Source of the DNA: Haematospirillum sp. H1815
GTDB lineage: Bacteria > Pseudomonadota > Alphaproteobacteria > Rhodospirillales > Rhodospirillaceae
Assembly: GCF_012102705.1 (NCBI RefSeq)
Contig: NZ_JAAVTA010000002.1
Location: 62,001 to 126,000 of the forward strand
Length of the DNA stretch: 64,000 nt
Reading direction: 5' to 3'
Positions 53,636 to 64,000 of the stretch are shown here, one piece after another (the stretch's first letter is position 1; each line of letters begins with the position of its first letter). A program made the translations under genes and the position numbers. The notes beneath the pieces were generated by a model. That model made no database searches and was not told the origin of the DNA. It was given only the letters and a program-made list of their open reading frames with translations.

Positions 53636-55450
53636 ATGATGGCCCGCCTGTTCCCGCATCGTCGGAAGGCCGCACCTTTTCTGTACCCGGGGGAAGAGCT
53701 TGTTCCATCCGCCGGCGTTGACCGGAAGGGAACCCACGTGGTCCTGGAAGGAGAAGTCAAACAAGCCTTGGAAACCGGGCGCGTCCGCATGCTGGTTACA
53801 GCCAGCCTGTTTGCTCTGGCTTTCTGCGGAATCAGTGTCCGGCTGTTCGACGTCATGGTCCTGGGGGCTGTTGACCACCCAATCTCGCACAGGGCCAGGG
53901 CCGTGGCGAGAACCGATGTTATTACGCACACGCGCGCAGACATTGTGGACCGGAACGGGCTTCTTCTTGCCACAAACCTGCCAACCGTCAATCTATATGC
54001 CGACAGCCAGAAACTGATCAACCCGGCCGAGGCGGCAGACAAACTGGTTGCTGTTCTGCCTCACCTGAACCGACACGACGTATTCAACCGTCTGACATCT
54101 GGTCGGCGCTTTGTCTATCTTGACCGGAACCTGACGCCACGCCAGCAGCAAAGCGTCAATTCCGAAGGTATTCCCGGGCTCTTCTTCGAGAATGCCGAGC
54201 GGCGCGCCTATTTGCAGGGTTCATTGTTCAGCCACGTCCTTGGCGCCACAGACCCCGACAACAACGGCATTGCCGGAACCGAACTGACCTTCAACGAAGC
54301 CCTGCGCCAGAACCCCTCCATCCCGCTGCGCCTGACCGTGGATGCCAGGGTCCAGCATGCCGTCCGCCACACTCTGTTGCGCAACATGGAAAAGTTCAGC
54401 GCCACAGCGGCAAGTGCCGTGATCATGGACGTACGCAGCGGAGAAATCGTGTCGCTGGTTTCACTGCCTGACTACCAGCCTGAAAACTTCGGGGCATCTG
54501 ATGCCAATGCCCGCTTCAACCGGGTCACGTTGGGCGTTTATGAAATGGGCTCCATCTTCAAGCTGTTAAACACGGCCATGGCCCTGGAATCCGGTCAGAT
54601 CCGCCTGCAGGACAGTTACGACACGATCAATCCGCTGAAAGTGGCACGCTTTACCATACGCGATGTACATCGTGAAAACCGCCGGCTGAATGTCGCCGAA
54701 ATTCTGACCCGCTCGTCCAATATCGGTTCGGCACGGATGGCCATGCAGCTGGGAACCGAATTCCAGAAGAAATTCCTTGGCAGGCTGGGCATTCTTGATG
54801 CAGCCCGTATCGAACTTCCTGAAACGGGCCACCCGCTGTACCCTCAGCCATGGCGGGACATCAATACCATGACCATATCGTTCGGCCATGGCATTGCGGT
54901 CACGCCGATCAGCATGATCAGGGGGCTGGCTCCCTTGGTCAATGGCGGCTACATGGTTCAGCCCACCCTGCTGCCACGCGATGCCGGTGATCCGCAACCG
55001 CAGAAAGTCCTGCGCACGGAAACCTCCCTGGCCCTGCGCAAACTGATGCGGACCGTCATTACGGATGGCACGGCCCGCAAGGCCGAAGTTCCCGGCTATA
55101 TGGTCGGTGGCAAGGGAGGAACAGCCGAAAAGATCTCTGCATCCGGTGGATACAACCGCAAAAACAACATGAACAGCTTTGCCGGTGCCTTTCCCATGGA
55201 TGATCCACGCTATGCGCTGGTTGTCACACTGGACGAGCCAAAAGGACTGAAGTCCACATGGGGCTTTGCAACATCGGGATGGAATGTTGTTCCAACAGCC
55301 GGCGAGATCATTGCTGAAATTGGCCCCATTCTTGGTATACAGCCCCGTGTCAATGGCCAACCGATTGAAGTCAGGGCCATGAAAGCTGCCCAGGCCCGGG
55401 TGGCCAGAACAGCGGTTGTGGAAGAGGAAGGTATTGATGTTGCTCGGTGA
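53636..55450 (+). CDS. ftsI: Penicillin-binding protein 3 with KGG in place of KTG
   Basis: FtsI is the septal transpeptidase. The 604-residue protein has one TM helix (53-75), a pedestal domain and a transpeptidase with Ser306-x-x-Lys309 (YEMGSIFKLLN) and Ser360-Ser-Asn362. The third conserved box, normally KTGT, reads Lys493-Gly-Gly495-Thr (codons AAG GGA GGA ACA at 55112-55123). The Thr of KTG lines the active site in PBPs, so this change may alter beta-lactam binding; natural-substrate activity cannot be judged. The gene overlaps murE by 14 bp. Confidence 0.95.
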   Translation: MMARLFPHRRKAAPFLYPGEELVPSAGVDRKGTHVVLEGEVKQALETGRVRMLVTASLFALAFCGISVRLFDVMVLGAVDHPISHRARAVARTDVITHTRADIVDRNGLLLATNLPTVNLYADSQKLINPAEAADKLVAVLPHLNRHDVFNRLTSGRRFVYLDRNLTPRQQQSVNSEGIPGLFFENAERRAYLQGSLFSHVLGATDPDNNGIAGTELTFNEALRQNPSIPLRLTVDARVQHAVRHTLLRNMEKFSATAASAVIMDVRSGEIVSLVSLPDYQPENFGASDANARFNRVTLGVYEMGSIFKLLNTAMALESGQIRLQDSYDTINPLKVARFTIRDVHRENRRLNVAEILTRSSNIGSARMAMQLGTEFQKKFLGRLGILDAARIELPETGHPLYPQPWRDINTMTISFGHGIAVTPISMIRGLAPLVNGGYMVQPTLLPRDAGDPQPQKVLRTETSLALRKLMRTVITDGTARKAEVPGYMVGGKGGTAEKISASGGYNRKNNMNSFAGAFPMDDPRYALVVTLDEPKGLKSTWGFATSGWNVVPTAGEIIAEIGPILGIQPRVNGQPIEVRAMKAAQARVARTAVVEEEGIDVAR

Positions 55451-56924
55451 CTTGGCAGAAAAAGCTGGCATACAGAAGCCGGATGAAAGGGCTTGCCGGA
55501 CAGACATCCTTGGCATTACGGCCGACTCGCGGCTTGTAAAAGGCGGTTTCCTGTTTGCTGCCATGCCCGGAACCCGGTCCAACGGGCAGGATTTTATTGC
55601 CGATGCCCTTCAACGGGGGGCCGTGGCGATTCTTGCCGCACACGGCACCGCCGCACCTCGTGAAGCATCCCGCATTCCTGTTCTTGGAACCGACAACCCC
55701 CGGCGCGATCTGGCTCGGCTGGCCTCTGCCTTCTATGCACGCCAGCCCGAAACAACAACCGCTGTCACCGGAACAAACGGGAAGACATCAACGGCTGTCT
55801 TTTTCCGCCAGATCATGACCCTTCTGGGCAAAAGGGCGGCCAGCTTGGGTACGCTGGGGCTGACCGGTCCTGACTTTGACTGTACAGAAGGCATGACTAC
55901 CCCTGACCCGGTCAGCCTGCATCGCCTTCTGGCCATGGCGGCGGATCGGTCCTGCTCTCTCCTGTGCCTGGAAGCATCCAGCCATGGGCTGGATCAGTTC
56001 CGCCTGGATGCCGTGCGACTCAAGGCCGCCGCTTTTACCAACCTGTCCCGCGACCATCTGGACTATCACGGATCGATGGAAGCCTATCGGGCCGCAAAGA
56101 CACGCCTTTTTACTGAGGTACTGGAGCCCGGTGGCCTTGCTGTCCTGAATGCAGACAGTCCGGAATTTGGTGCCTTGGATGCCGCAACCCGTAACGCCGG
56201 ACGCAGAGTCTGGAGTTATGGCAGAAACGGGCATGAAATCCGCTTGCTTGAAAACCGGGCCAGCCCACGCGGACAAGCCCTGTCGCTGGATGTCCTGGGT
56301 AACAGGATGGATGTTGACCTGCCCCTGACCGGGCATTTCCAGGCGATGAATAGTCTTGCTGCACTTGGGTTGGTCCTGGCCTGCGATCGCTCCATCACAC
56401 CGGCAGCAGCGGTGGCTACACTCCCCCGCCTGACCGGGGTGCCGGGACGGCTGGAATATGTAGGCAGCTGCGCTGATACAGCCACTGTATATGTGGACTA
56501 CGCCCACACACCGGATTCCCTGGAACAGGCCATACTGGCCCTGAGGCCCCACACACAAGGGAGATTGATCGTTCTGTTCGGGTGCGGTGGTGACCGTGAC
56601 CCCGGCAAACGCCCCCTGATGGGTGAGGTCGTACATCGCCTGGCCGATGGTGTCATCCTGACAGATGACAACCCGCGCACCGAAGACCCGGTCACCATCC
56701 GGGCTGCCGCACGAACCGGGTGCCCGGACGCTGTTGAAATCGGTGATCGCGGCGAAGCAATCCGCACCGGCATTGCCATGCTGCGTGCAGGCGACGTGCT
56801 GTTGCTGGCAGGCAAGGGGCATGAAAGCGGGCAAACCATCGGCGCAATCACGCTTCCTTTTGATGACCGCCACATTGCCCGGGAAGCCCTGAAAGCCCGC
56901 ATGCTACAGGAGATGACACCATGA
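55437..56924 (+). CDS. murE: UDP-MurNAc-tripeptide ligase (meso-DAP adding)
   Basis: MurE adds the third amino acid of the stem peptide. The 495-residue protein has the P-loop TGTNGKTSTA (111-120), the Mur-ligase motif EASSHGLDQFRL and the specificity box DDNPRTEDP, which in characterised enzymes selects meso-diaminopimelate. ATG 55437 follows GAGGAAGG; the longer frame inside ftsI is not used. Confidence 0.96.
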   Translation: MLLGDLAEKAGIQKPDERACRTDILGITADSRLVKGGFLFAAMPGTRSNGQDFIADALQRGAVAILAAHGTAAPREASRIPVLGTDNPRRDLARLASAFYARQPETTTAVTGTNGKTSTAVFFRQIMTLLGKRAASLGTLGLTGPDFDCTEGMTTPDPVSLHRLLAMAADRSCSLLCLEASSHGLDQFRLDAVRLKAAAFTNLSRDHLDYHGSMEAYRAAKTRLFTEVLEPGGLAVLNADSPEFGALDAATRNAGRRVWSYGRNGHEIRLLENRASPRGQALSLDVLGNRMDVDLPLTGHFQAMNSLAALGLVLACDRSITPAAAVATLPRLTGVPGRLEYVGSCADTATVYVDYAHTPDSLEQAILALRPHTQGRLIVLFGCGGDRDPGKRPLMGEVVHRLADGVILTDDNPRTEDPVTIRAAARTGCPDAVEIGDRGEAIRTGIAMLRAGDVLLLAGKGHESGQTIGAITLPFDDRHIAREALKARMLQEMTP

Positions 56925-58330
56925 CCCTATGGACATCATCGGACATTGCCAAGGCCGCCGACGGCAAGAGCAGCGGAACATTCCCGGTCACGGGCCTGTC
57001 GATTGACAGCCGGACAACAGCACCCGGTGATCTGTTCATCGCCCTGAAAGGCCCCAACTCTGATGGACATAACTGGGTAAGGCAGGCTCTTGAATCCGGT
57101 GCGGCCGGCGCCTTGGTCCACAAAGCGGTACCAGACGTCAATCCAGACCAGCTGATTATGGTCTCCGATACCTTTACGGCTCTGCATGCCTTGGGGCAGG
57201 AAGCACGGAACCGTTTTGGTGGCCGCGTGATCGGCGTGACAGGCAGTGTCGGCAAAACATCAACCAAAGACATGCTGGCGCACATCCTGGGCAATTTCGG
57301 TCCCACACATGCCGCCTTCGGGAGTTTCAACAACCACTGGGGTGTTCCGGTTACCTTGGCACGGATGCCTGCCGATGCACGCTACAGCATCGTCGAGATG
57401 GGGATGAACCATGCCGGCGAACTCCGCGTCCTGACAGCCCTCTCCCGGCCCGACATTGCCGTAATCACCTGGGTATCGGATGCCCATCTGGAATTCTTCC
57501 GTGATGTCTCTGAAATTGCTGACGCCAAGGCCGAAATTCTGGAAGGCGTACAGACTGGCGGCACAGCCATCCTGCCCCGCGACAATCCGTTCTACGAACG
57601 CCTGGAAACGCGGGCGCGGGATCTGAACCTGAACATCCTGACCTTCGGACAACACGGCGAGGCTGATGTGCGTCTTCTGGACCTGGTGATCGGGGCAGAG
57701 CAGACCGAGGTCTCTGTACGGCTTGACCGGGAAGGACTGAATTATACCATCGGGGCACCGGGTGCACACTGGGCCCGCAACAGCCTGGCCGCTCTTGCTG
57801 TTGTCCATGCGTTGGGGCTGGATACGACGCAGGCCGCACGCACACTGGCAACGCTGGTCCCCTCACAGGGACGGGGTCGGACCCGGATCATCCCCCTGCC
57901 CGATGAGCGTGGGTGTATCACGCTGATCGATGAAAGTTACAACGCCAATCCGGCATCGGTCCGTGCCGCTCTTGATGCTCTTGCCGTTGCAAAACCCGGA
58001 CCGGGCGGACGACGCATTGCCGCACTGGGGGACATGCGCGAACTGGGCCCAACCGGTCCGGAACGGCACGCCGCCCTGGCAAAGGAAATTGTGGAACTGG
58101 GGATAGAGCAGGTGTATACCGCTGGACCCCTGATGATGAACCTGCATGAAGCCCTTCCCCCCCCGATCAAGGCCGCCCATGCCGTTGACAGTGCAACGCT
58201 GGCGTCGTTGATTGCCCCGGCCCTGAAAAATGGCGACGTTCTGATGGTCAAGGGATCATTCAGCACCCGGATGGGGCATCTTGTCTCCTTTCTGGAGGCC
58301 ATGACCGACAGTGTAAGCGAAGCGACCTGA
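56921..58330 (+). CDS. murF: UDP-MurNAc-pentapeptide synthetase
   Basis: MurF attaches D-Ala-D-Ala to UDP-MurNAc-tripeptide. At 469 residues it has [19 protein letters not shown] as the ATP P-loop, [22 protein letters not shown] and [18 protein letters not shown]. The start overlaps the murE stop (ATGA). Confidence 0.97.
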   Translation: MTLWTSSDIAKAADGKSSGTFPVTGLSIDSRTTAPGDLFIALKGPNSDGHNWVRQALESGAAGALVHKAVPDVNPDQLIMVSDTFTALHALGQEARNRFGGRVIGVTGSVGKTSTKDMLAHILGNFGPTHAAFGSFNNHWGVPVTLARMPADARYSIVEMGMNHAGELRVLTALSRPDIAVITWVSDAHLEFFRDVSEIADAKAEILEGVQTGGTAILPRDNPFYERLETRARDLNLNILTFGQHGEADVRLLDLVIGAEQTEVSVRLDREGLNYTIGAPGAHWARNSLAALAVVHALGLDTTQAARTLATLVPSQGRGRTRIIPLPDERGCITLIDESYNANPASVRAALDALAVAKPGPGGRRIAALGDMRELGPTGPERHAALAKEIVELGIEQVYTAGPLMMNLHEALPPPIKAAHAVDSATLASLIAPALKNGDVLMVKGSFSTRMGHLVSFLEAMTDSVSEAT

Positions 58331-58386
58331 CCGGAAACCCCCGCCCGTTTCCTCTTGCTACCCAAGGATCACAAGAAGACCACACG

Positions 58387-59472
58387 ATGCTCTATTATCT
58401 ATCCCAGCTGTCCGGCGATCTCAGTATTCTCAACCTGTTCCGGTATCTTACGTTCCGGGCCGGGGGCGCTGTGCTGACAGCCCTGCTTGTGGCCTTTGTC
58501 TTCGGGCCGGCTATCATCCGCTGGCTGAAGCACAAACAGAAGCAAGGGCAACCGATCAGGGAGCTGGGACCGGAAAGTCATCTCCTGACCAAAAAAGGGA
58601 CGCCGACCATGGGCGGGATGATGATCCTGCTGGGATGCACGGTCTCTACCCTGCTGTGGGCGGATCTGGCCAATTCCTATGTCTGGGCTGTCCTGCTGGT
58701 CACCATCGGCTATGGCCTGGTTGGCATGATCGATGACCTTCTGAAAGTCACCAAGCGAAACACAAAGGGCGTTCCGGGCAAGATAAAACTGGTCGCACAA
58801 TGTGCTGTCGGCGGGGTGGCAACATGGTGGATCATGTCGATCACAGACCCATCCATTGCATCGGCACTGACCATTCCATTCTTCAAGAATGTGCTGATCC
58901 AGATGGGTTGGTTCTATCTTCCTTTTGGCATGGTTGTCATTGTCGGCTCGTCAAATGCCGTTAACCTGACCGACGGGCTGGATGGGCTTGCAACGGTCCC
59001 GGTCATGATAGCCGCCGGCGTCTTTGCGTTGATCGCCTATTTCGTGGGATCAAACCTGTACGCAACCTATCTGGGGATCCAGCACATTCCCGGATCGGGC
59101 GAACTGTCGGTCTTTCTGGCCGCCCTTATCGGTGCATGCCTGGGATTCCTGTGGTTCAATGCTCCGCCCGCGATGGTTTTCATGGGTGATACCGGGTCCC
59201 TGGCCCTTGGTGGCGCACTTGGCAGCGTGGCTGTCGTGACCCGCCATGAGATTGTCCTTGCCTTGGTGGGGGGGCTGTTTGTGCTGGAAACCGTTTCTGT
59301 CATTGTCCAGGTTGTCAGCTTCAAGCTGACAGGGAAGCGGGTCTTCCGGATGGCTCCCTTGCACCATCACTTCGAGAAAAAAGGCTGGGCCGAGCCAACC
59401 ATCGTGGTCCGGTTCTGGATTATTGCCACTATTCTGGCCATTCTGGGCCTGTCTACCCTCAAACTGAGATAA
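58387..59472 (+). CDS. mraY: Phospho-N-acetylmuramoyl-pentapeptide-transferase
   Basis: MraY makes lipid I by moving phospho-MurNAc-pentapeptide onto undecaprenyl phosphate. The 361-residue polytopic protein has about ten TM helices. Catalytic acids lie in MIDDLLK (DD) and NLTDGLDGL; the conserved [13 protein letters not shown] histidine motif is near the C-terminus, with PTMGGM early. It begins 56 bp after murF, the largest gap in the cluster, and has its own leader AAGGATCACAAGAAG. Confidence 0.97.
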   Translation: MLYYLSQLSGDLSILNLFRYLTFRAGGAVLTALLVAFVFGPAIIRWLKHKQKQGQPIRELGPESHLLTKKGTPTMGGMMILLGCTVSTLLWADLANSYVWAVLLVTIGYGLVGMIDDLLKVTKRNTKGVPGKIKLVAQCAVGGVATWWIMSITDPSIASALTIPFFKNVLIQMGWFYLPFGMVVIVGSSNAVNLTDGLDGLATVPVMIAAGVFALIAYFVGSNLYATYLGIQHIPGSGELSVFLAALIGACLGFLWFNAPPAMVFMGDTGSLALGGALGSVAVVTRHEIVLALVGGLFVLETVSVIVQVVSFKLTGKRVFRMAPLHHHFEKKGWAEPTIVVRFWIIATILAILGLSTLKLR

Positions 59473-59484
59473 GGAAGCCGGCGA

Positions 59485-60888
59485 ATGCACCCAGCGCTGC
59501 ATTACCTGAAAAGTCGCGTCGCCATCCTGGGACTGGGCAAGTCCGGGCTGTCAGCGGCGCGTGCTCTACAGGCTGTCGGAGCAACGGTGCTGGCGTGGGA
59601 TGACAATCCCGAATCCCGCAACAAAGCCGCACGCATGGGTATTTCCATTGCCGAGCCATCAGAGAAAAACTGGGTTGGCCTGAAATCCGTTATCTGGAGT
59701 CCGGGTATTCCAAGTGTCCTGCCCTCTCCCCACCCGGCGGCACTGCTGGCACGCCGCATGGGCATTCCCCTGGTGTGCGACGTTGATCTTTTGTGCGAGG
59801 CACGAACAGACGCCTTTGTCATTGCCATCACCGGTACAAACGGAAAATCCACAACCACGGCCCTGATTGGTCATATCCTGGAACAGGCTGGGCTTCCCGT
59901 TGCTGTTGGTGGCAACATCGGGGTTCCGGCCATGGACCTGCCAGACATGGACTGGCGGGGAACCTACGTCCTGGAACTTTCAAGCTATCAGCTGGAGTTG
60001 ATGCCGCACCTGAAGGCAAACGTGGCCGTATGGCTGAATATCAGCCCCGATCATCTGGATCGCCATGGCGACATGGATGGTTACGTCCGTGCCAAGACAA
60101 GGATCTTTGCTGATCAGCCCGCCCATGCCACCAGCATTATCGGCGTTGATGACCCCGACAGCGCCCGCATTTACGAAACGGTATCACGGCACGCCCTGCA
60201 TAATGTCATTCCCGTACGTACGGGACGGGCGGTCACCGGTGGTATCTTTGTTGCCGACGGCATCCTGTTCGATGCCAGCGAAGGCACGCCCGTTGAAATC
60301 TGTGACCTGCGTCCGCTGAAGCGCCTACCGGGGATCCACAACGGACAGAATATTGCCTGCGCTTTTGCCGCAGCCAGGGCACGGGGTGTTGCCGTCCCCG
60401 TTATCATAGAAGCGCTGCGCACCTTCCCCGGCCTTCCACACAGGCTGGAGCTGGTCGAGGACATAGAGGGCGTACCCTTCATCAACGACAGCAAGGCAAC
60501 CAATGCCGAAGCCACAGCCCGCGCCTTGGCCTGCTACGACCGTGTTCTGTGGATCGCCGGCGGGCAGGCAAAAGAAGGCGGCATTCAGGCCCTGCGCCCA
60601 CTGTTTCCACGCATTCGCCATGCCTTTCTGATTGGAGAGGCTCAAGACCTGCTTGCACAGGAGCTGGGGCAGGATGTGCCCTGGACCAAGTGCTCCGACC
60701 TACAGAATGCGGTTGAACGTGCAGACGAAATTGCCGACCACGGCGATGTGGTCCTGTTCTCCCCGGCCTGCGCATCCTTTGACCAGTTCCGGAACTTCGA
60801 GCACCGGGGCGAGGTCTTCCGCCGGATTGTTCAGGAACTGGCCGAAGAAGAGTCCGAGGACGTACCCGAAGGAGAAGAGGCAACATGA
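59485..60888 (+). CDS. murD: UDP-MurNAc-L-alanine:D-glutamate ligase
   Basis: MurD adds D-Glu to UDP-MurNAc-L-Ala. The 467-residue protein has a Rossmann start VAILGLGKSGLSAARAL, P-loop ITGTNGKSTTTALI, ELSSYQLELM, LNISPDHLDRHGDM and FINDSKATNAEAT. The acidic C-terminal tail (EEESEDVPEGEEAT) is unusual. The stop overlaps ftsW. Confidence 0.97.
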   Translation: MHPALHYLKSRVAILGLGKSGLSAARALQAVGATVLAWDDNPESRNKAARMGISIAEPSEKNWVGLKSVIWSPGIPSVLPSPHPAALLARRMGIPLVCDVDLLCEARTDAFVIAITGTNGKSTTTALIGHILEQAGLPVAVGGNIGVPAMDLPDMDWRGTYVLELSSYQLELMPHLKANVAVWLNISPDHLDRHGDMDGYVRAKTRIFADQPAHATSIIGVDDPDSARIYETVSRHALHNVIPVRTGRAVTGGIFVADGILFDASEGTPVEICDLRPLKRLPGIHNGQNIACAFAAARARGVAVPVIIEALRTFPGLPHRLELVEDIEGVPFINDSKATNAEATARALACYDRVLWIAGGQAKEGGIQALRPLFPRIRHAFLIGEAQDLLAQELGQDVPWTKCSDLQNAVERADEIADHGDVVLFSPACASFDQFRNFEHRGEVFRRIVQELAEEESEDVPEGEEAT

Positions 60889-62024
60889 CCCTTCTTCAGT
60901 TCACCCGTACCGACACATCGATTATCGGCCGTTGGTGGTGGACCGTGGACAGGGTTTTGTTAACGGTTACACTGCTGCTGGTCATCATCGGGGCTATCCT
61001 GCTGATGGCAGCCGGACCGGCCGCCGCAGGACGCATCCATGCCGAACCGTTCCACTTTGTCCGGCGCCAGTTTGTATTCCTTCCCCTGGCCGTGGGCCTT
61101 ATGTTTGCGGTGTCGCTGCTTTCGCCGCGCTGGGTCCGTCGTGTGGCCCTCGCGGGCTTTCTTGCATCGGTGGCCCTGATGATCGTGGCACCGTTCAGCG
61201 GGGTGGAAATCAAGGGCGCAACACGCTGGATCCATCTGGGTGGCCTGTCGATCCAGCCGTCCGAGTTTCTCAAGCCAACCTTTGCCATCGTTGCCGGGTG
61301 GATGTTTGCCGAAGGCCGAACATCCGAAGCGTTTCCAGGGTTCCGGGTTGCCAGTGCCCTGTTCCTTGTTGTTGTCGGCCTGCTGTTGATCCAGCCTGAT
61401 TTCGGGCAAGCTATGGTTGTCACCGCCATGTGGAGCACACAATTTTTCCTGGCCGGGCTGTCCTTGTTCTGGGTTTTCCTGCTGGTTGCGGTCAGTCTTG
61501 GCGGGGCGGCAGGGGCCTATTTGATCTTTCCGCACGTACAAAGCCGCGTTGACCGGTTCCTGAATCCGGACGGCGGGGATACCTACCAGATCGAGAAAGC
61601 ACTTCAGGCCTTTCGCAACGGTGGTATTTTTGGCCGTGGCCCCGGGGAAGGACGGGTCAAGGAGCAGCTTCCGGATTCCCACACAGACTTTATCTTTGCT
61701 GTTGCCGGGGAAGAATTCGGGGTTCTGTTGTGCCTGTTGATCGTGGGACTGTTCGCGGTTCTCGTACTACGTGCCATGAGCCGAACCCTGCAGGGCAACA
61801 GCCTCTTTGTCCTGATCTCTGTCGGCGGGCTGGCCGTTCAGTTTGGCCTTCAGGCCATTATCAACATGGCTTCCAGCCTGCATATGATGCCAACAAAAGG
61901 GATGACCATGCCTTTTGTGTCCTACGGGGGGTCATCCATGCTGGGATTGGCCTTGGGGATGGGCATGGTTCTGGCACTGACCCGACGCCATCTTGCCCTT
62001 GGCCCGGGGGGAATACTGCCATGA
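60885..62024 (+). CDS. ftsW: Peptidoglycan polymerase FtsW (SEDS)
   Basis: FtsW is the septal glycosyltransferase that works with FtsI. The 379-residue protein has about ten TM helices and SEDS signatures GATRWIHLGGLSIQPSEFLKP, the long extracytoplasmic loop after GRGPGEGRVKEQLPDSHTDF (catalytic Asp of the D-x-x-DF element) and MPFVSYGGSSML. The start and stop both form ATGA overlaps with murD and murG. Confidence 0.96.
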   Translation: MTLLQFTRTDTSIIGRWWWTVDRVLLTVTLLLVIIGAILLMAAGPAAAGRIHAEPFHFVRRQFVFLPLAVGLMFAVSLLSPRWVRRVALAGFLASVALMIVAPFSGVEIKGATRWIHLGGLSIQPSEFLKPTFAIVAGWMFAEGRTSEAFPGFRVASALFLVVVGLLLIQPDFGQAMVVTAMWSTQFFLAGLSLFWVFLLVAVSLGGAAGAYLIFPHVQSRVDRFLNPDGGDTYQIEKALQAFRNGGIFGRGPGEGRVKEQLPDSHTDFIFAVAGEEFGVLLCLLIVGLFAVLVLRAMSRTLQGNSLFVLISVGGLAVQFGLQAIINMASSLHMMPTKGMTMPFVSYGGSSMLGLALGMGMVLALTRRHLALGPGGILP

Positions 62025-63139
62025 ATGGACAGGTAACATCCCGTGGGCACATTGTGCTTGCGGCCGGGGGCACAGGCGGGCACGTGTTCCCGGCCGAGGC
62101 GCTGGCTACAGAACTGTCAAAGCGGGGTTGGTCCCTGACCTTGATCACCGACCAACGCGGGTGCGCCTATGGGGGAACTCTGGGGCAGGTCGAAACATTC
62201 GGGGTGTCATCGGCCCAGGTTCTGGGGCAAAGCCCCCTGGCCCGCATCGCCGCCCTTGCTGCTCTGCTGCGTGGAACCTGGCAAGCCCGGCGCATCCTGC
62301 AGCAAATACGCCCCAAGGCCGTTGTCGGGTTTGGCGGCTATGCATCGGTTCCAGCCATAGCTGCAGGCACACAGCTTGGTATCCCGGTTCTGATTCACGA
62401 GCAAAATGCCGTTCTGGGGCGGGCCAACCGCCTGTTTGCAAAACGGGTTCAGGCTGTTGCCACTGTTTATGACGCGATCCGCTTCCTGCCACCACAGGTT
62501 CCGGCAATCCGTGTTGGCATGCCGGTCCGGAGTGGCATACAGGACATTGCAGGAACCCCCTATATACCACCGGGCCCCGATGGCCCCGTTGAACTTCTGG
62601 TCTTGGGTGGCAGCCAGGGCGCTCGCATCCTGACCGATGTTGTTCCCGCAGCCCTTGCCTCCCTGCCCGATGCCATACGCACGCGCATTACCGTCAGCCA
62701 TCAGGCAAGGCCTGAAGATCTGGAGCGTGCCCGCCATGACTATGGCCGTGCCGGCATTGCGGCAACGGTCAACTCTTTCTTTGATGATGTGCCTGAACGT
62801 CTGGCACGCGCACACCTGCTGATCGCGCGCGCCGGTGCCTCGACCGTTGCCGAGGTAACCGTCGCCGGCCGGCCTTCTGTTCTGATCCCCTATGGCGCGG
62901 CAGCCGATGATCACCAAACGGCAAATGCACGGGCTGTAGAAATCGCCGGTGGCGCGACGGTCATACCCCAGGATTCCTTTACACCCTCGACCCTGACCCA
63001 TACCCTTGTGCATCTTCTGTCCGCCCCCGAGCATCTGGCTGCCATGGCACGGCACGCCGGCGCGTGGTCCATACCGGATGCTGTTGTCCGCCTGGGCGAT
63101 GCGGTCGAGAACCTTGCCTGTACCCCGGAGACTGCCTGA
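62021..63139 (+). CDS. murG: Undecaprenyldiphospho-muramoylpentapeptide GlcNAc transferase
   Basis: MurG makes lipid II from lipid I and UDP-GlcNAc at the inner face of the membrane. The 372-residue GT28 protein has the glycine loop [17 protein letters not shown] (14-30), [33 protein letters not shown] and [21 protein letters not shown] 62021 overlaps the ftsW stop; the frame is open further upstream inside ftsW. Confidence 0.97.
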   Translation: MNGQVTSRGHIVLAAGGTGGHVFPAEALATELSKRGWSLTLITDQRGCAYGGTLGQVETFGVSSAQVLGQSPLARIAALAALLRGTWQARRILQQIRPKAVVGFGGYASVPAIAAGTQLGIPVLIHEQNAVLGRANRLFAKRVQAVATVYDAIRFLPPQVPAIRVGMPVRSGIQDIAGTPYIPPGPDGPVELLVLGGSQGARILTDVVPAALASLPDAIRTRITVSHQARPEDLERARHDYGRAGIAATVNSFFDDVPERLARAHLLIARAGASTVAEVTVAGRPSVLIPYGAAADDHQTANARAVEIAGGATVIPQDSFTPSTLTHTLVHLLSAPEHLAAMARHAGAWSIPDAVVRLGDAVENLACTPETA

Positions 63140-63141
63140 CC

Positions 63142-64000
63142 ATGCGTGCGATTCCCCTTGATATTGGCCCCCTTCACTTCACCGGCATCGGCGGCATCGG
63201 CATGTCCGGTATTGCCGAGATCATGCATAACCTGGGATACGCTGTTCAGGGATCGGATGTTGCCGAGAATGCAAACGTTCAAAGACTGCGGGCGATGAAT
63301 ATCCCGATTTCCATCGGTCACGATGCCGCAAATCTGGGGGATGCAAAGGTTGTTGTCGTCTCTTCGGCGATCCAGCCTGCCAATCCGGAAATCGAAGCCG
63401 CACGCACACGCCATCTTCCAATCGTACGCCGCGCTGAAATGCTGGCCGAACTGATGCGCCTGAAGTGGGCCATTGCTGTTGGCGGCACACACGGCAAAAC
63501 CACAACCACCAGCCTGATTGCCGCCTTGCTGGACACAGCCGCCATGGATCCAACCGTGATCAACGGCGGTATCATCAATGTCTGGGGTACGAATGCCCGC
63601 TTGGGCACGGGTGACTGGATGGTTGTAGAGGCTGATGAATCTGATGGCACCTTTACCAAGCTGCCCGCAACGATTTGCGTGGTGACCAACATCGACCCCG
63701 AGCATATGGACCACTATGGCCGTTTCGAACGGCTTCAGGACGCGTTCCACACCTTTGTCACCAACATCCCGTTTTATGGCTTTGCCGCCCTGTGCATTGA
63801 TCACCCGGAGGTGCAGACCCTGATCGCCCGGGTGGCAGACCGGCGCATTGTAACCTATGGCTTCAGCCCGCAGGCCGAGATACAGGGGATCAATGTTGAG
63901 GGCGGTGTCAACGGGGCCCGCTTTGATGCCGTGGTAAGAAATGGCGATCCTCACGCATCACGTACGATCGAGAATATCCGCCTTCCCATGTTCGGGGAGC
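63142..64000 (+). CDS. murC: UDP-MurNAc:L-alanine ligase, cut by window edge
   Basis: MurC adds L-Ala to UDP-MurNAc. About 286 N-terminal residues are visible: [17 protein letters not shown] (12-28), P-loop [28 protein letters not shown] and [12 protein letters not shown]. It starts 2 bp after murG. The C-terminal third lies beyond the window. Confidence 0.96.
   Translation, partial: MRAIPLDIGPLHFTGIGGIGMSGIAEIMHNLGYAVQGSDVAENANVQRLRAMNIPISIGHDAANLGDAKVVVVSSAIQPANPEIEAARTRHLPIVRRAEMLAELMRLKWAIAVGGTHGKTTTTSLIAALLDTAAMDPTVINGGIINVWGTNARLGTGDWMVVEADESDGTFTKLPATICVVTNIDPEHMDHYGRFERLQDAFHTFVTNIPFYGFAALCIDHPEVQTLIARVADRRIVTYGFSPQAEIQGINVEGGVNGARFDAVVRNGDPHASRTIENIRLPMFGE

Overview
The window reads as a chromosomal segment of an alphaproteobacterium of the Rhodospirillales type, moderately GC-rich. 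The inference rests on the gene set and order (murA-dcd, an iscR-type operon with cysE, a dcw cell-wall cluster, RNase E with a long tail, a DNJR-type set of meso-DAP peptidoglycan genes), a SAM-II riboswitch (mainly known from Alphaproteobacteria) and Tat-exported enzymes. No insertion sequence, phage gene, CRISPR array or rRNA operon was seen. Both window edges cut genes: murA at the left and murC at the right.

Layout. 1-2180: murA and dcd, a small conserved basic protein and tRNA-Thr. 2180-4510: an accessory patch with a gene-free stretch full of strong inverted repeats, an alpha/beta-hydrolase with the nucleophile-Asp-His order of effector lipases, and a small protein. 4522-6368: a DAACS-family symporter and two identical tRNA-Asp genes, each with its own promoter and terminator. 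6400-13119: an iron-linked divergon. A Fur-box palindrome separates a Tat-exported multicopper oxidase from an imelysin / DUF1111 di-haem protein / imelysin-like / DUF1513 operon. 13159-17179: a BaiN-type flavoprotein, an unknown membrane protein, and an AT-richer pair encoding a formyltransferase and pseudaminic acid synthase. 17246-25831: guaA, an HBM-type chemoreceptor, then rsmB, guaB, rlmE and ppx/gppA on the minus strand. 26042-31274: tRNA-Gln, a hydrolase diverging from cysE, then cysE-iscR-cysteine desulfurase-ferredoxin-mnmA, which would join cysteine synthesis, sulfur mobilisation and tRNA thiolation.

31373-40924: RNase E, an exported amidase, PBP1A, prfB with its programmed +1 frameshift, and a membrane-anchored hydrolase. 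40858-41942: a small lipoprotein and a PadR-like regulator diverging around a second Fur box. 41977-44550: metQ, metI and metN transcribed behind a SAM-II riboswitch and an intrinsic terminator; metN lacks its usual C-terminal sensing domain. 44566-51490: tyrS, anmK, a lipoprotein of the gamma-glutamyltranspeptidase family, an M48 protease with a TPR-like tail, a DsbA/ScsC-like protein, hspQ and the RNase P RNA.

51656-64000: the dcw cluster in the order mraZ, rsmH, ftsL, ftsI, murE, murF, mraY, murD, ftsW, murG, murC, preceded by a four-copy 10-bp repeat that fits MraZ boxes. Together with murA, PBP1A, the amidase and anmK, most steps of peptidoglycan synthesis, cleavage and recycling fall in this window. 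All assignments come from reading motifs and gene order; no database search was run.
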